DNA of 64,000 nt from NCBI GenBank assembly GCA_963995525.1, contig OZ023206.1, positions 24,492,662 through 24,556,661 of the forward strand. The letters run 5' to 3'. A program made the position numbers and the translations under genes. The stretch is from Escarpia spicata. Taxonomy: Eukaryota > Annelida > Polychaeta > Sabellida > Siboglinidae. Position 1 is the first letter of the stretch; every line of letters begins with the position of its first letter. Shown in pieces: positions 10,111 through 21,539 of this stretch. The notes under the pieces were generated by a model. The model had not been told where the DNA came from. It worked only from the letters and a program-made list of their open reading frames with translations, and did no database searches.

Positions 10111-13010
10111 TCGCCGACACGAGAGCATCAGGTGCAACGTCGTTCCGTAATACAACAGTTCCATTGCTCACTACTTCGAAAGATGCAAGAAAAACTGACG
10201 TAGACCTACGCACGAAACGAAGAACAAACACACCCAGCGTCCCTACAACTACTACACTGTCGGCTTTGCAGACAGATGGCAGTTACAACCAGACAATACA
10301 GACGTACAATGATAGCACCGATAACGGGAACATTTCAATCGTAAATGTAGCATATAAACATTTAACGATGAAACAACTTGAAGAGATGTTCTACGACAAA
10401 TTACTAAGCTACCCATTTTGCAATCAACATTGTGGTCTACTTGGCGCAGGTCTTAGCGGGTGCTACTGTGACAAAGCCTGTATCCAACTTGGCGATTGTT
10501 GTATCGATTATGAAGCCTCTTGTTTGTCTGGTCCAGAGGTAACTCGCGACAATTACGCAGATATTTTACGAAGACGAAAACCACGAGCTGCCAAATGCGT
10601 ATCACTTCCACACGAAAACACAGACCCAGTAATGGTTGTGACGTCTTGCGACGGTGTATCGGCCAACACTGATACATTTACAGTTGACTTGTGCGAAGGG
10701 CCCTCGTTGATGAACAAAACGCTTACCACAGAAATTCCAGTTATGTTTCGTGGTGTCATTTACCGCAACAAGTATTGCGCAATTTGCAATAATCCTAGGG
10801 AGTATTTGTCAAATATTATAATGGCTGATTTCGCTTTTAACTGCACTAACACAAATGGACAGGCGACCGATCATTGGCACCGTTACGACCAATATTCGAG
10901 ATTTGATCAAGCAATTGCAAAGTGCAAAATTAAGTTCAATTTGTCATATTTTTATAAATTTCGCTATGAAGCTTACCGATACACATGCAGGAATGAAACC
11001 AGCATGTGCAGCGCCAACTTAACAGATCCACGGTTTGACTTCGATTACTTACGAGCGACATGCCAGAACAAGTATCGGGCAGAAATCCGCCAACTGCCTT
11101 CGAAGAAATACAACAATCCGCACTGTGCCATGTGTAGCGGCATAACACAACCAAACCATATGGTTTATCGTCCATATACTATAACAACTGGATGGCCTTC
11201 CCTTACTAGGATGTTGGGCAATCAACCTACAAGCACACACACTCTTTGTAGCGACTATAGTATCCTCGACTACGCGACGGGGGTGTGCGTCACGCCCACA
11301 TGCTCTCCCGGTCACGTGAGTTTGCGAGACAAACGTTGTGTGAGACTGAATGTGACTGTACCACAGTTGTTAGCGAAGCGTGATGTTAGATCACACGTCA
11401 TCATATCGACCGAAAATAAAGAATTCGATCATGCTGATCATAAACATATTATCAGAGACATTGGTATTGACGTCGATGTGAAGTCTGAACCTATCGTACG
11501 CTTTCCTTGCCACGGCTTCTTACAGTGGAATGATTGGGGCAAGGTCTTCTCCAATACATCGATGTGTTGGTTAGTCATAGCTCGGTCAAGAAATGTCGGT
11601 GACGTCATCTATAAGGTAGAACTGTTTGCCGCAAAAATGTACAGTCACGTTGGGTTTTGGTCTTTCTATAATACGGTGCAAGTCGACATTTTTGTATTCA
11701 GCATGGATGCTGCCTATGGACCTTATGTATGTTCAGAGGGATCACCAAAGGTTCGGCATGATTTAGTGTTCCAGAGTGACGAACAGTTTACCATCACGCT
11801 TCCGTCAACATTCATGGTGTTGAGTACAGCACAGGTATACAACGTCACCGAAACGCCGATTATTATGTCATGGCAATACAATGTATCCAATGCAGGATGG
11901 GTCGAGTATCCGACAGTCATAGTTTGCGAACCAGACATATTCAGTTGCGAAACAGTCACGGTTCAGGCGGAGGAATACATAGACATGGGTGAGACACTGG
12001 TGTTGTATGGTGGTACATCGCAAGAAATCAGTATCCGCAAGATAAATGCTATGAGACTGGATTCGAATGCGATCGTATTGTGTGCATCGCTGCTGAATAA
12101 TTTGACGACTCGTGGTATCATTGACAAAGGCAACGATATAACACACGTTGAAGGTATACTCACGTTGATAGGGAACATTTTATCAATGGTCTGTCTTGCG
12201 TTTACAATTACCACCTACTGTATGTTCGAACAGATTCGCACCAGAGCTGGGAAATGTATAATGAATCTATGTGGGGCGCTGTTCTTTGCCCAGCTATCGT
12301 TCCAAGTGAGCGACACTCTAGTGTCGTATCGAGGGGCTTGCGTCGCCGTGGCTGTCGTTCAGCACTACACTTGGTTGGTCGCCTTTCTCTGGATGAACGT
12401 ACTTGCCTTCGATATGTCGTGCACCTTTGCCAATCAGCAGCTTTATAAAAGTGGTCGCAATAAATCTCGTCTTCCTCTCTTTGCTGTCTACGCTTGGGGG
12501 CTACCGGCTGTCTTTGTTGCGGTGTGTCTTGTGCTCGATTTCTTCACAGAACTACCTTTCAGCTACGGCAGCAGGACAATGTGTTGGATTGCAACTCCCC
12601 GAGCCACTGTGTACTATTTTGTTGCTCCACTGGCTGCGGTGATCGCTGCAAATGCAGTGTTATTTGTGCGCACCGTTGCCGCTCTCAAACACGCCATGTC
12701 TGTTGGCAACAGTGCGCGTGGACCACTCGAACAACGGAGAACTTTCGTAATTTACATACGGTTGACGTCACTGATGGGCTTCACATGGATGTTCGGTTTC
12801 TTGGCAAGCATCGATATTCTCCGTTTCTTGTTGTACCCGTTCATTGTGTGCAATACTTGCCAGGGAGTCTTCATCTGTGTTTCTTTTACGATGACAAATA
12901 GAGTACGAAAACTCTGGCTTGGCCGTTGCCGTGAGAAACATGGCATCAATACATCCATTCCATCGAAATCCACTGCGTGTTCGTCTGAATATCGCAATAC
13001 CCGTTTCTAG
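10111..13010 (+). CDS. SMB-domain secretin-fold 7TM receptor, main exon
   Basis: A cell-surface G-protein-coupled receptor of the secretin/adhesion/Methuselah-like class. Joined to exon 1 it makes about 1008 residues. A Thr/Ser-rich stretch (about 60-125) is followed by a somatomedin-B domain with the full eight-cysteine spacing (Cys 146, 150, 160, 162, 166, 172, 173, 180; ...CYCDKAC...GDCCIDY...). A long Cys-rich ectodomain with many N-glycosylation sequons runs to about 715. Seven hydrophobic helices occupy about 720-970. Family hallmarks are WGLP in TM4, MGFTWMFGF in TM6 and the NTCQG motif in TM7, the secretin-class signature. I see no clear GPS autoproteolysis motif. The short basic tail ends at the stop 13008-13010. 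The frame is open upstream of 10111 but that part lies beyond the TTTGCAG acceptor and has no signal peptide, so 10023 is not a credible start. Such SMB receptors are expanded in molluscs; ligand unknown. Confidence 0.9.
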
Positions 13011-13977
13011 CACATTGGCAAGGAACCAGGAACCCTGTGTGCGCTTGCGTTTCATGTATCCAACTAATATTGGTGGTAGTTGCCTTTGTTGTTTTCTTTG
13101 CGTTGTACTTATTATTTGACAACAACGTTTGTTATGTACTTTTAAGGAACAAACAGCGAGCTTGCGATAAGTCTGAACACGAAGACCGTTATGGAAATAT
13201 CACTAAAACTAGAAACTAAAGTTTAATTGTGCATCAAGAACAGTTGTATGTATTTACAGGGTGAACTGTTGGCAAAGAAAACAGTTGTTAGGAGAGTGGA
13301 GGGATATGGAGACGAGGACGGCGTAGACTGCCATGGGAGGATTGCGAAAAAGAGATTTGGAAGGATTGGGAGAGGAGTGGATAGCGAGAGTGAAAGACAA
13401 TGGGGGATTTGATGGAGAGAGCCGTGCAAGATCAGTGAGAAACACATAAAAAATAGCACTAATCGAGTATCACCCCTTAGACAGGGAAACAAGAGGATAA
13501 CCTTGTGAATATCTGTAGTCAGACCACTGTCGTCGATTCTTTCAAATATTTCGTCCGGTGGTATTGTTAATCTCGCATACGAGTAGATGTTATTTTATGT
13601 TGTCGTAGCAATTATTGTTGTTGTGCATGATATTAATTATGTTTTTTTTAAACTCCGTATGTAGAAACGAATGGAACATAGTGGGTTTTCGGTGATGTAA
13701 AAAAGGCTGTCAATGATGTTTATGGAGATATTGTTTATTGTAATTTATGTTGTAGTGTGAATGAAATGGTATGTTTTTTGTTGTTATATATATTTCAGGA
13801 GAATCCGTAGTGATCTTCAGTGTCCACGTGTTGTCATATTTACCGCAGGTAAAATATTGTTTAATTACATGGTAAATAAAATTTTAATGTGCACACCCAT
13901 CAACCTTACCAAATTTAACAAAATATGTCATGTGTTAAATTCTTCTTAAGTGCTAATGTGTAACTCCAATCCAGTTT
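13011..13977. other. 3' flank / putative 3'UTR of the receptor
   Basis: No coding signal beyond the receptor stop. The first clear AATAAA lies at 13875-13880, about 865 bp after the stop, and could be the polyadenylation signal. A purine-rich tract at 13290-13440 gives a Ser/Pro-rich antisense frame with no support. Confidence 0.4.
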
Positions 13978-14058
13978 AAATAATTATGACAGGTGACAGT
14001 ACATAATTGATATATGAATGTATATATTAATATGTACTGCCACCTGTCATAATTATTT
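13978..14058. repeat. 28 bp near-perfect hairpin
   Basis: AAATAATTATGACAGGTG...GTACATA at 13978-14005 is repeated inverted at 14031-14058 with one mismatch, around a 25 bp AT-rich loop. It is probably a tiny fold-back element or a transposon end. It lies just left of the large palindrome. Confidence 0.8.
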
Positions 14059-14152
14059 GAAATGCGGCCATCTTGCAATATTGTGCAACATATTTTGGAA
14101 AATGGCTATAACTTGGCCAGCATTTGTATCATGGGGCAAATCAACGATTGTT

Positions 14153-14458
14153 CTAAAGCCAAAAACCCAGTTTTGGACATTCACTAACTGTGTACACATG
14201 TCCGAGAACGAGGTCTTCCAAGCAGCCGACCAGATCAGACTTTTTCCCAGTTCGCAGTTTGCCCATTTGAGATATCGCTGGTGGATACGCCTGGTTTTCA
14301 TGCTGAAAGAACTGACCCAGATCACCATTACGTATTTGCGACGCTATAGACAGCCTGGAGAACACAGAATAGTCATTATTAAGTGATGACTGCTCTTGAT
14401 TTCTCTCGCACTGGAGGCCGGCTGAGCAGTGACAGGTTGTTTCTCTTGATTGGATCAA
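14153..14458 (-). pseudogene. Conserved invertebrate protein fragment, left palindrome arm
   Basis: Minus-strand copy of a gene segment reading ...GDLGQFFQHENQAYPPAIS, QMGKLRTGKKSDLVGCLEDLV. This motif set (FFxHENQxxPPxLSxxGKLRxGxKSDLVxCLE) belongs, from memory, to a large uncharacterised protein family common in molluscs and cnidarians and probably mobile. The frame is intact here. The mirror copy is at 14629-14880 on the plus strand, where the GTKSDLV part has lost bases. Confidence 0.6.
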
Positions 14459-14486
14459 GATTGATTGGCCCCTACCGATTCATGCT

Positions 14487-14529
<43 letters not shown>

Positions 14530-14880
14530 AGCATATACATATATATATGCTAACAATAATATATATATATATTGTTAGCATATATATATATATTATTGTT
14601 AGCATGAATCGGTAGGGGCCAATCAATCTTGATCCAATCACGAGAAACAACCTGTCACTGTTCAGCCGGTCTCCATTGCGAGAGAAATCAAGAACACAAC
14701 TACAGCAGTCATCACTCAAGCATGACTATTCTCTGTTCTCTAGGCTGTATAGCGTCGCAAACACGTAATAGTGATCTGGACCAGTTCTTTCAGCATGAAA
14801 ACCAGGCGTATCCACCAGCGTTATCACAAATGGGCAAACTGCGAAAAAGTCTTATCTGGTCGGCTGCTTGGAAGACCTCG
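14209..14880. repeat. Large palindrome with (AT)n core
   Basis: Two arms of about 285 bp (14209-14493 and 14594-14880) are inverted copies with scattered differences and small indels. The centre (14480-14610) is a series of nested hairpins, each GCTAACAATAAT(AT)n...ATTGTTAGC. The arms contain divergent (head-to-head) copies of the same coding segment. Confidence 0.9.
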
Positions 14881-15525
14881 TTATGTACAAGACGATTTCC
14901 CCACTCCTACCGTACAAGTCGTCATCCTCAACATGCATCGACCGGGTTTTGTAAAGACAATCTCTGATTATGCGACACAAGTGTTGCTGCCATACATCAC
15001 ATCACATCACAATTGTAACACGTGAGCAGATCAGATGTTGTGTGCGAGGAGTCTCTCGCAGATAGCTTGAAGACTGAAACACGAACCACTAGGTAGGAAG
15101 GAGTCCGCAGACGCGTTGAGCCGTACAGCACAATTCCTGGAAATTGGCAGGTGTTTCTCCGCATTGACGATAACAAGATCGAGTTGTTTACGTTCTTAGC
15201 GACTAGTGCAAGCAACCATTGTCACCGACATACAAATCACCAGCACACAGTCCCGTGAGGTATCAGGTATTGTTCAGTGCACTCATGACGAAACAGATAC
15301 ACGTATCCTACTTCACCTGGAAGGTGCTGTGATACAAGGGTATGACACGGTGTCCATTCGCATAGTTGACACGATTTTGATAGTTCTTGCAGTGACAGCA
15401 GCCCAGCGTCTCAACATCACCATCACCAAACTGTGGATTGTTTTTGGTGCTGGGAAGAACTTTCGATTCTTACCGGCCCACGAAATTATCCTCCTGTCAT
15501 CTAGAGTTAATTCTAGCGGTGGCAA
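14629..15525 (+). pseudogene. Conserved invertebrate (mobile?) gene fragment
   Basis: Plus-strand remains of the same family as the palindrome arms. Blocks in order: SDLDQFFQHENQAYPP at 14770; NMHRPGFVKTISDYATQV then LLPYITSH at 14930-15000; GVRRRVEPYSTIPGNWQ with VFLRIDDNKIELFTFLATS at 15108-15205; CTHDETDTRILLHLEGAV, IQGYDTVSIRIVDT and LWIVFGAGKNFRFLPAHEII to 15490. The family shows the same order. Frames shift between blocks and stops intervene (for example after DSLKTETRTTR near 15090), so it is dead. The family function is not established; I do not assign one. Confidence 0.65.
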
Positions 15526-15820
15526 TCTTGCTAAATCTTGTTAAACCATTGGCTACATCAATGTTTCTCTTCACTGGTGATTACCCCCTCATCACATGTA
15601 GGCCTACACATTATGTATATATGTCACACGTACCCGCTAGGTGTCGCTATAATATTATGTGTCTTGACCAGACTCGCTAGGTGTTCATTCCGGATGTACT
15701 CACTAGATGTCTCTACCAGATGAACTCACTAGGTGTGCATGCCAGGTGAAATTGTATAATATCGAAGTCATGTTTCCTTGTTTTATAATCGCTACCGCTA
15801 TTTTTCTCACACGTATAAAA

Positions 15821-16148
15821 GTAAAGGTAAGTTCTTATATAGCGCGGTATTCAGCCCTTAGCAGTGCTCAAAGCGCTTTACACTTTACTCACTGGCAGAC
15901 CTGTTCAATCGAACGCCATCTCGACTTCTCTGGGAAGCATTCAGCTACGCTGCAATTAATGCGCGAATACAATGCGTACACAAATATCCACCACTGTCTT
16001 TAGCCATGCACTCGTTCATACAGCTGAGTGAACTGGAGCAACGTAGAGGGTACAAACTTGCCCAATGTTCGACACGATAGCACAGGCTTCGAACCCGGGT
16101 TCTTTCGATTTAGAGTATGATGCTCTATCGACTGCGCCACTGCGCTCC
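15821..16148 (-). mobile_element. tRNA-derived SINE, near full length
   Basis: Minus strand: tRNA-like head at 16079-16145 with A box TGGCGCAGTCGATAGAG and B box GGGTTCGAAGCC. The body has CAGTGGTGGATATTTGTGTAC and GCTGAATGCTTCCCAGAGAAG. The tail AAAGCGCTTTGAGCACTGC...GCGCTATATAAG is of a type shared by invertebrate SINEs. Related copies lie at 26070-26290, 52185-52430 and 62405-62870. Confidence 0.75.
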
Positions 16149-16211
16149 TCAAATATATTCGCTTTGGTTTGTGTCGATATAGGACGTATTCCTGTAGGAA
16201 GAATTACACAC

Positions 16212-16370
16212 GAGGGCGTGGTTAGCATAAAACATACACACACGCATGCCCACACGCGCTCACACACGCCCACACATGCGCACGTACGCACGTACGCACG
16301 TACGAACGCACATAGCCTCCATCTCTACCCATATACACACGCGTACGCGAATACAAACACACTTATTTGG
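16212..16370. repeat. CA/CG-rich simple repeat
   Basis: ACACACGC/ACGTACGC-type degenerate repeat next to the SINE head. Not coding. Confidence 0.8.
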
Positions 16371-17756
16371 AATCTTGTAAACATTTCAGTTAGAACGAGG
16401 GGCCATTTCTAAAATGATTTTCACAACTTATTTCTTTTTCACATAAGCATTTCTATCAATATATTACGCCACTAAGCAGAATTATCACACATTTGTAAAG
16501 ATGAGGAAAGCAATGGCATAGGCAGAGAACACTTTCTGCACAAGTTGTTACTCGATATGCGGATTCCATGTAGAGTGTGGTGCATTTCTAATGTTTCAAT
16601 CGCACATCGTGCTTATCTAGTGTTGTTGGTCTCCAACTGCAGTACTGAGCGTTGTTTTTTCAAAATGTACATACATCAAGAATATGCTTAACACAACCGT
16701 GAAGCACACGTCTCTCCTACCTGTCTACATAATTAACACATAATGTGACGTTTTTTTTGGTATCTGTTGCATGGCAATTCTGTGTCGACAACAAATATTC
16801 TCAAATAAAATTGTCGTTTGGTGCAGATTTGTATTTTAAATAATAAAACGTTATGTTGTGCTGTGCAGTCCATGTCGCAGAAGGTAGGACTAAGCGAGAA
16901 CCATTGTGATAGTATGACTGGTAAACAACTGACGTGGAACCTCCACAGTCCTAAATCCGGCGTATGTGGCTACACGTCCACTGATTAGTTCAATCTACAA
17001 TGTTTGATATGTGCTCAGGGAGTCATTTAACATTTAGCATACATCTCTAAATTGGCGGTTATTTAAAGTTGCGACAAAGGCTAAATAGCTCAAGCTGTGC
17101 AAAACTGAAAACGTTGATTGATTGAAGAAGGTAACACACACCTACATTCTTTAACTATGCTTATTCATGCGGCAATACGAAGGGAACAGCTGCTTTCATG
17201 GGAAAAGGAAACTGTACAATTAACCTGCATGTGACATGATGTAATGTACAGGGAAAGGGAAACTGGCTGAATATTATTAATATTTACGCAACATGTCAGT
17301 ATACGAATATATGGCTTTGCTGGAGAAAAAGACACCAGCAGAAATGTTGTCCGCAAACCCCTATCAGTTGACACATGTTATACAGCGACGCTGGTGTAGG
17401 AGAGCCAAGGCCAATGACTAACCTCGTAGTGAATTCACGGCGCGGTCAAAATACCCCACACAGTGTCTTGATGCGGTATTTTCACTTCCATTTTCCCCAC
17501 GTTCAGCAACAGCTATTCTACTGTCATCTTCCAGTTATACTGTTCTGTCCATATGCAAGAAATTATTTGCTACGCGTTATGTTCACACATCAAACGGTGC
17601 TACGCAACGCTACGGGTGTGCTTAACCGTTTCTTTCACATGACCAGTCCGTGGTCCGTCCAGGCTGTCTGCCCACTTATCGGCCTATTCTATTTGTGAAT
17701 AACGCATATATAGCCTCTGATCGATACCTTGAATATTCAAATGAGATGTACGTAAA
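16371..17756. other. No gene seen
   Basis: AT-rich unique-looking sequence. No frame has similarity or clear coding character, and no repeat structure is visible. Confidence 0.5.
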
Positions 17757-18107
17757 CCTGCCAAGTCTCCCGGAAAATCCGGGAGTCTCCCAGAATACAA
17801 GCAAATCTCCCGGATTTCCGCGAAAAACTTTCAACAACTCCCTCCTGTCTTCGGATGTAACGAGCCGAGCCGAGCCGAACCGAGCCGAGCCAGTGGAGGA
17901 GCTGAAAAGGTGAAGTAAAGGCTGCGCGGCGGCGAACAATACGACAAATATGGCGACGCGGAGGCGAAAACATTTCAATAGAACCCCCCCCGCGCTCCCG
18001 TCTTCCAATGTCAAGATCTGAGACAGCGCGACGACACTGCCCGACACGTGACGCGTGCTGAACCGCTGATGAAAACTCCCGGATTCCAAGAAAACAAACT
18101 TGGCAGG
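17757..18107. mobile_element. MITE-like element, CCTGCCAAGT termini
   Basis: Starts CCTGCCAAGT and ends ACTTGGCAGG, about 351 bp. Inside is TCTCCCGGAAAATCCGGGAG, a short hairpin with further CTCCCGGAT copies, a GAGCC pentamer run (17861-17891) and GC-rich sequence. The style is hAT-like. No clean target duplication seen. Confidence 0.5.
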
Positions 18108-19555
18108 TATGTGTATGTAACGCACACGTTACAGCTAGTCACAGTCGCGGTTGAAACACATATTTTGCTGTTCGCCCAACTGTTTACAATAAGACAGCCT
18201 TTGAAGTCTAATATAAGGAACACGTGTCATCAACGTACTGTTTTAAATGTCGGAACTTGGTGAATATCACGGGTTTGTGGCTCACCTAAACCATCCAACT
18301 GCACCCACCTGAGGCTCACTAAAATTCCTGCAAGCCCTCCCGGTTCCCGTGTCTATATTATGATGTCGCATCAATGCTTTAATAGGCCCGTAGTGCGTCG
18401 TGGCATCAGAAGCAAATGGCGTATAATTGTTGTAACGTTTGAACGGCACCCTGATAAAATGTCCCACCCTATCCCCTTTGAATCGCGAACACATATCCAC
18501 TGTTAATAAAAAACACTGCTCCATCTCGACGTAATTCGCGCGCAAAAGAAAGAGACGACTTGTTCTATGACGTAATAAGCAGTGACGAGCAAACGTCAAG
18601 CTTAGCAACGAGGCGAGTACAAACGGAGCGGCCACTGCCGAACTGCTAATCGCGAGTGGAAGTTCAGAAAATTCGTTAAACAAGTTTAACAGGTATGTAC
18701 TCGTTTTACAATACTGCACATATTAAAACAGTTTGATATGCGAATATATAAAGAAATTACCCGACAGTTAAGACGTAATGACAATATAGCAACGGAGAAT
18801 GGCATAGGGATTTAAACAAACTCAAACCGGTCAGGCTTCTTCATTCTTTCTAGCATCGCGTCCGCATTACAATCGGCATTTGATGTATCTAGTATGTCGC
18901 TGTTTGCGCACGCCACAATGAAAATGTTGCAGGTAACATCCGTCAAGTTTTACCTTTACCACCAACGCTGATAACGGTCATTACTTATGTATGTGAACTA
19001 GGCCTACATGACATCTGCTAAATCAAACATTCCCGCATGCAGTCGCCACTTTACAAATCGTGCCGTAAGCTTTATCATAAAGAAACACTTGTGTGTCCAA
19101 CATTTCAACATAACGGAATGCACGAACATACTTTTGCTAGGCAACAGGTCACGTGATGGAAAGGTCAATTACCTTAATGTAGACCTACATGAGCGTGCGG
19201 TGCATTAATGTGTTATGTGCACTTAGTCTGTGTCCCCATTACATATAGAACTAAACCTTGATAAACAGAACATAAACAAAACTAATAATTAATAGCTTTG
19301 GTATTTTCATTATTAAGTGACACAGAAACGGATTTCCTTCTTTAAGTTAAGTGAAATGTTATCACTGTGAAATGTGGTGTTCCTCGAACAATTCTGTGAT
19401 AATGTCCGTATACCAGAAAGACAGTTATAATATAGGGTTTCACTTTCTGTTTGGCTGTATTGACTTTCACTTTCAATGTCAGTTACAAGCGCTTTGATTC
19501 CATATATCGTGACTAAGTTAACAGGGCTTGTTTCAGTAGTAGAATATATAAGTAA
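18108..19555. other. No confident gene
   Basis: A 145-codon minus-strand frame at 18282-18719 has a hydrophobic stretch but its N- and C-terminal parts run into repeat-family sequence (GGCTCACTAAAA at 18310), so it is not called. Otherwise nothing recognised. Confidence 0.4.
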
Positions 19556-20085
19556 GTCCGCATCGGCAGATCCAGGGGGGCTTGTGCACGTACCCTCTAG
19601 ACCTTTGGAACGTGGCCGCTTTATGCCTGCACTGGAGTGGCGTGCCCCCTAAACTTGTTGAATGTGCCCCCGTTGCTTGCCCCTTGACCTTTTGAATGTG
19701 CACCCGTTTAGGTGAGTTTTAGAGGGGGGTGCAACTGAAGGTTTTTTGAGAACTTCCAAAATTACGAATTTCGCCGCAAAAAAGTTTAACAGCACCCTCC
19801 CCCTTCTTCCGATGTCACAATCCGACAGCGGAGTCGTGCTGAAGCTCCGGCTTAGCCCACCCAATATGAATTTGTTTCGGTCGCCAGAGGATGTTTTAGG
19901 CGAGCCTCAGGTGGATTCAACTGAAGGTTTTGTTCCCCCCAGACACCTCTCCCTGGATCCGCCCCTGGTCCCAATATGAATTTGTTTCGGTCGCCAGAGG
20001 ATGTTTTAGGCGAGCCTGAGGTGGATTCAACTGAAGGTTTTGTTCCCCCCAGACACCTCTGCCTGGATCCGCCCCTGGTCCGTTT
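19556..20085. mobile_element. Element with GGATCC-type termini
   Basis: Left end GGCAGATCCAGGGGGG; right end CCTGGATCCGCCCCTGG, the inverted form often seen at hAT-type MITE ends. Internal sequence CTAGACCTTTGGAA(C/T)GTG also occurs at 26799-26815, so the family is dispersed here. Confidence 0.5.
19861..20080. repeat. 110 bp tandem duplication
   Basis: Two adjacent 110 bp units (19861-19970, 19971-20080) differ at two positions only (CTCAGG/CTGAGG and TCCCTGG/TGCCTGG). The duplication is recent compared with the diverged repeats around it. It covers the right end of the GGATCC-type element. Confidence 0.95.
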
Positions 20086-20825
20086 TGCAACCCAACATAA
20101 TTACGTTGTGGAAGTCAAAGGTTAAGGAGAGACCAGGGGACAATTTCACTAACATATTAAGCTATTAAAGAAAATCCGTCTTAGAACAGAATCTGACGGG
20201 AAAATAAAGGAATATTTTCAAAATGCGTTTCACTAACGGCGTTACTCTAACGCGATCGTTAAATTACTCTTAAGCCAAAGTTAAGGCAAAGAGCGATATT
20301 TCCATCATGATAATCGATAATCTACACAGTTGGCATAATTTGGCAAAAGAGATTGAACAGTTGTTAAAAAGTGTCTGGAAATACGGCCCAACAATCACTT
20401 ATCAACAACATATGACTTTTTGTTCACTGTGAGAAGAATTAAAACAAAATGTTACAGAAGCCGCCGACATATCACAGGGGACACCATTTCCGCGTCACAC
20501 ACTGTGCAATGTTTAGACGGGAGCGTCGTTGTTGAAAATGTTTAGTTTACAAGACCGTAGAGAGCGCCAACAACTTAAACCGAAATTGTGCCGTCGAGTA
20601 TAGTACTATGAAGGGCAGTAGCGCGCAGGTTAAGTTAGATACAGCTTAAACTTTGCTCAAAATTGATTAACAAATGTCACAACAATCTTGACCTTCGCGA
20701 AGCCGCAAACCGTAATGAACACGTCAACGCAGGTATCGACACCAAGGGCAAGGCAATGACAATGTCGCGTAAACAAATCATGCTTTAGCATACTTTTAAT
20801 TACTAATATTTGGAAGATTTCATCA

Positions 20826-20984
20826 TCATTGTGCAGCCGTAGTAGCCCGTGGTTGGGCGAAGGCTTCAGCATGTCGTTTCTAAATCTGCCTGTCTTGCGC
20901 TATCCTCTGCCAGATGGTGCCCTTCCAGTACTCGTCTAGTTCGTCTCTTCACCGTCTCGCCGGTCTTCCTCTAGATCGTTTCCT
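20826..20984 (-). pseudogene. Non-LTR retrotransposon C-terminus, RTE-like
   Basis: The minus strand reads RSRGRPARR*RDELDEYWKG, TIWQRIAQDRQI*KRHAEAF, then AQPRATTAAQ and stop. This is the typical C-terminal end of a polymerase from an RTE/jockey-like element. Both internal stops replace expected Trp (TGG). The stop is followed by TGATGATGA, a tail style of RTE elements. Extreme 5' truncation. Confidence 0.7.
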
Positions 20985-21249
20985 TTCGTAAGGTCTCCAG
21001 GTTGTGATTTACTTGGCTGTAAACAACTGGTTCTCTGCGTGAAAGAGGACCGACATTAAAACTAAAGAGTGGTGTAGAAATTTGCATTTTTAGGACCGTT
21101 TTTGTGGACCGTATCGGCGTGTGTATCCTGGAGGCTGGATTAATTGTTAGTGAAACACAGTTTTTCATTTTCACTCCTAAGTAAGGAGAACACTCGATGT
21201 TATGCAGCAAAATCGGGTTTAAGAGCTCTTAAGAATGTTAGTGAAACGT

Positions 21250-21535
21250 CCCCAGTAATTAAAATATTAACTAATTATAAGTCAAATCTACCGATAAAAC
21301 ACGCAATTTAAAACACTGACAGACTGGTCACTGACTTATTAAAGTAAAGATGAACCCAGTTGAGTATTGGATTTGGGGCCATCCATAAAGTACGTCACGT
21401 TAAATGTTGACTCTATTGAGACACCCAACCTCTTGTGCCGCTTCGTAACAGTAGCCTGCACACCACACCTAAAAGTTCGTTCGTTTTGAGAAAGACACCT
21501 TATTTATTACTAACTCACATATGTTACATTCGTTG
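21250..21535. other. No gene seen
   Basis: AT-rich spacer before the minisatellite; nothing recognised. Confidence 0.4.
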
Positions 21536-21539
21536 CATG

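Noticed and set aside
13223..13492. Ser/Pro-rich minus-strand frame
   Set aside because: Purine-rich tract on the plus strand; composition explains the open frame.
16079..16145. Functional tRNA gene on the minus strand
   Set aside because: A and B boxes fit but the sequence continues into a SINE body and the stems are not well paired.
18282..18719. 145-codon minus-strand frame with a hydrophobic segment
   Set aside because: Ends in repeat-family sequence, no family resemblance, no splice or start support.
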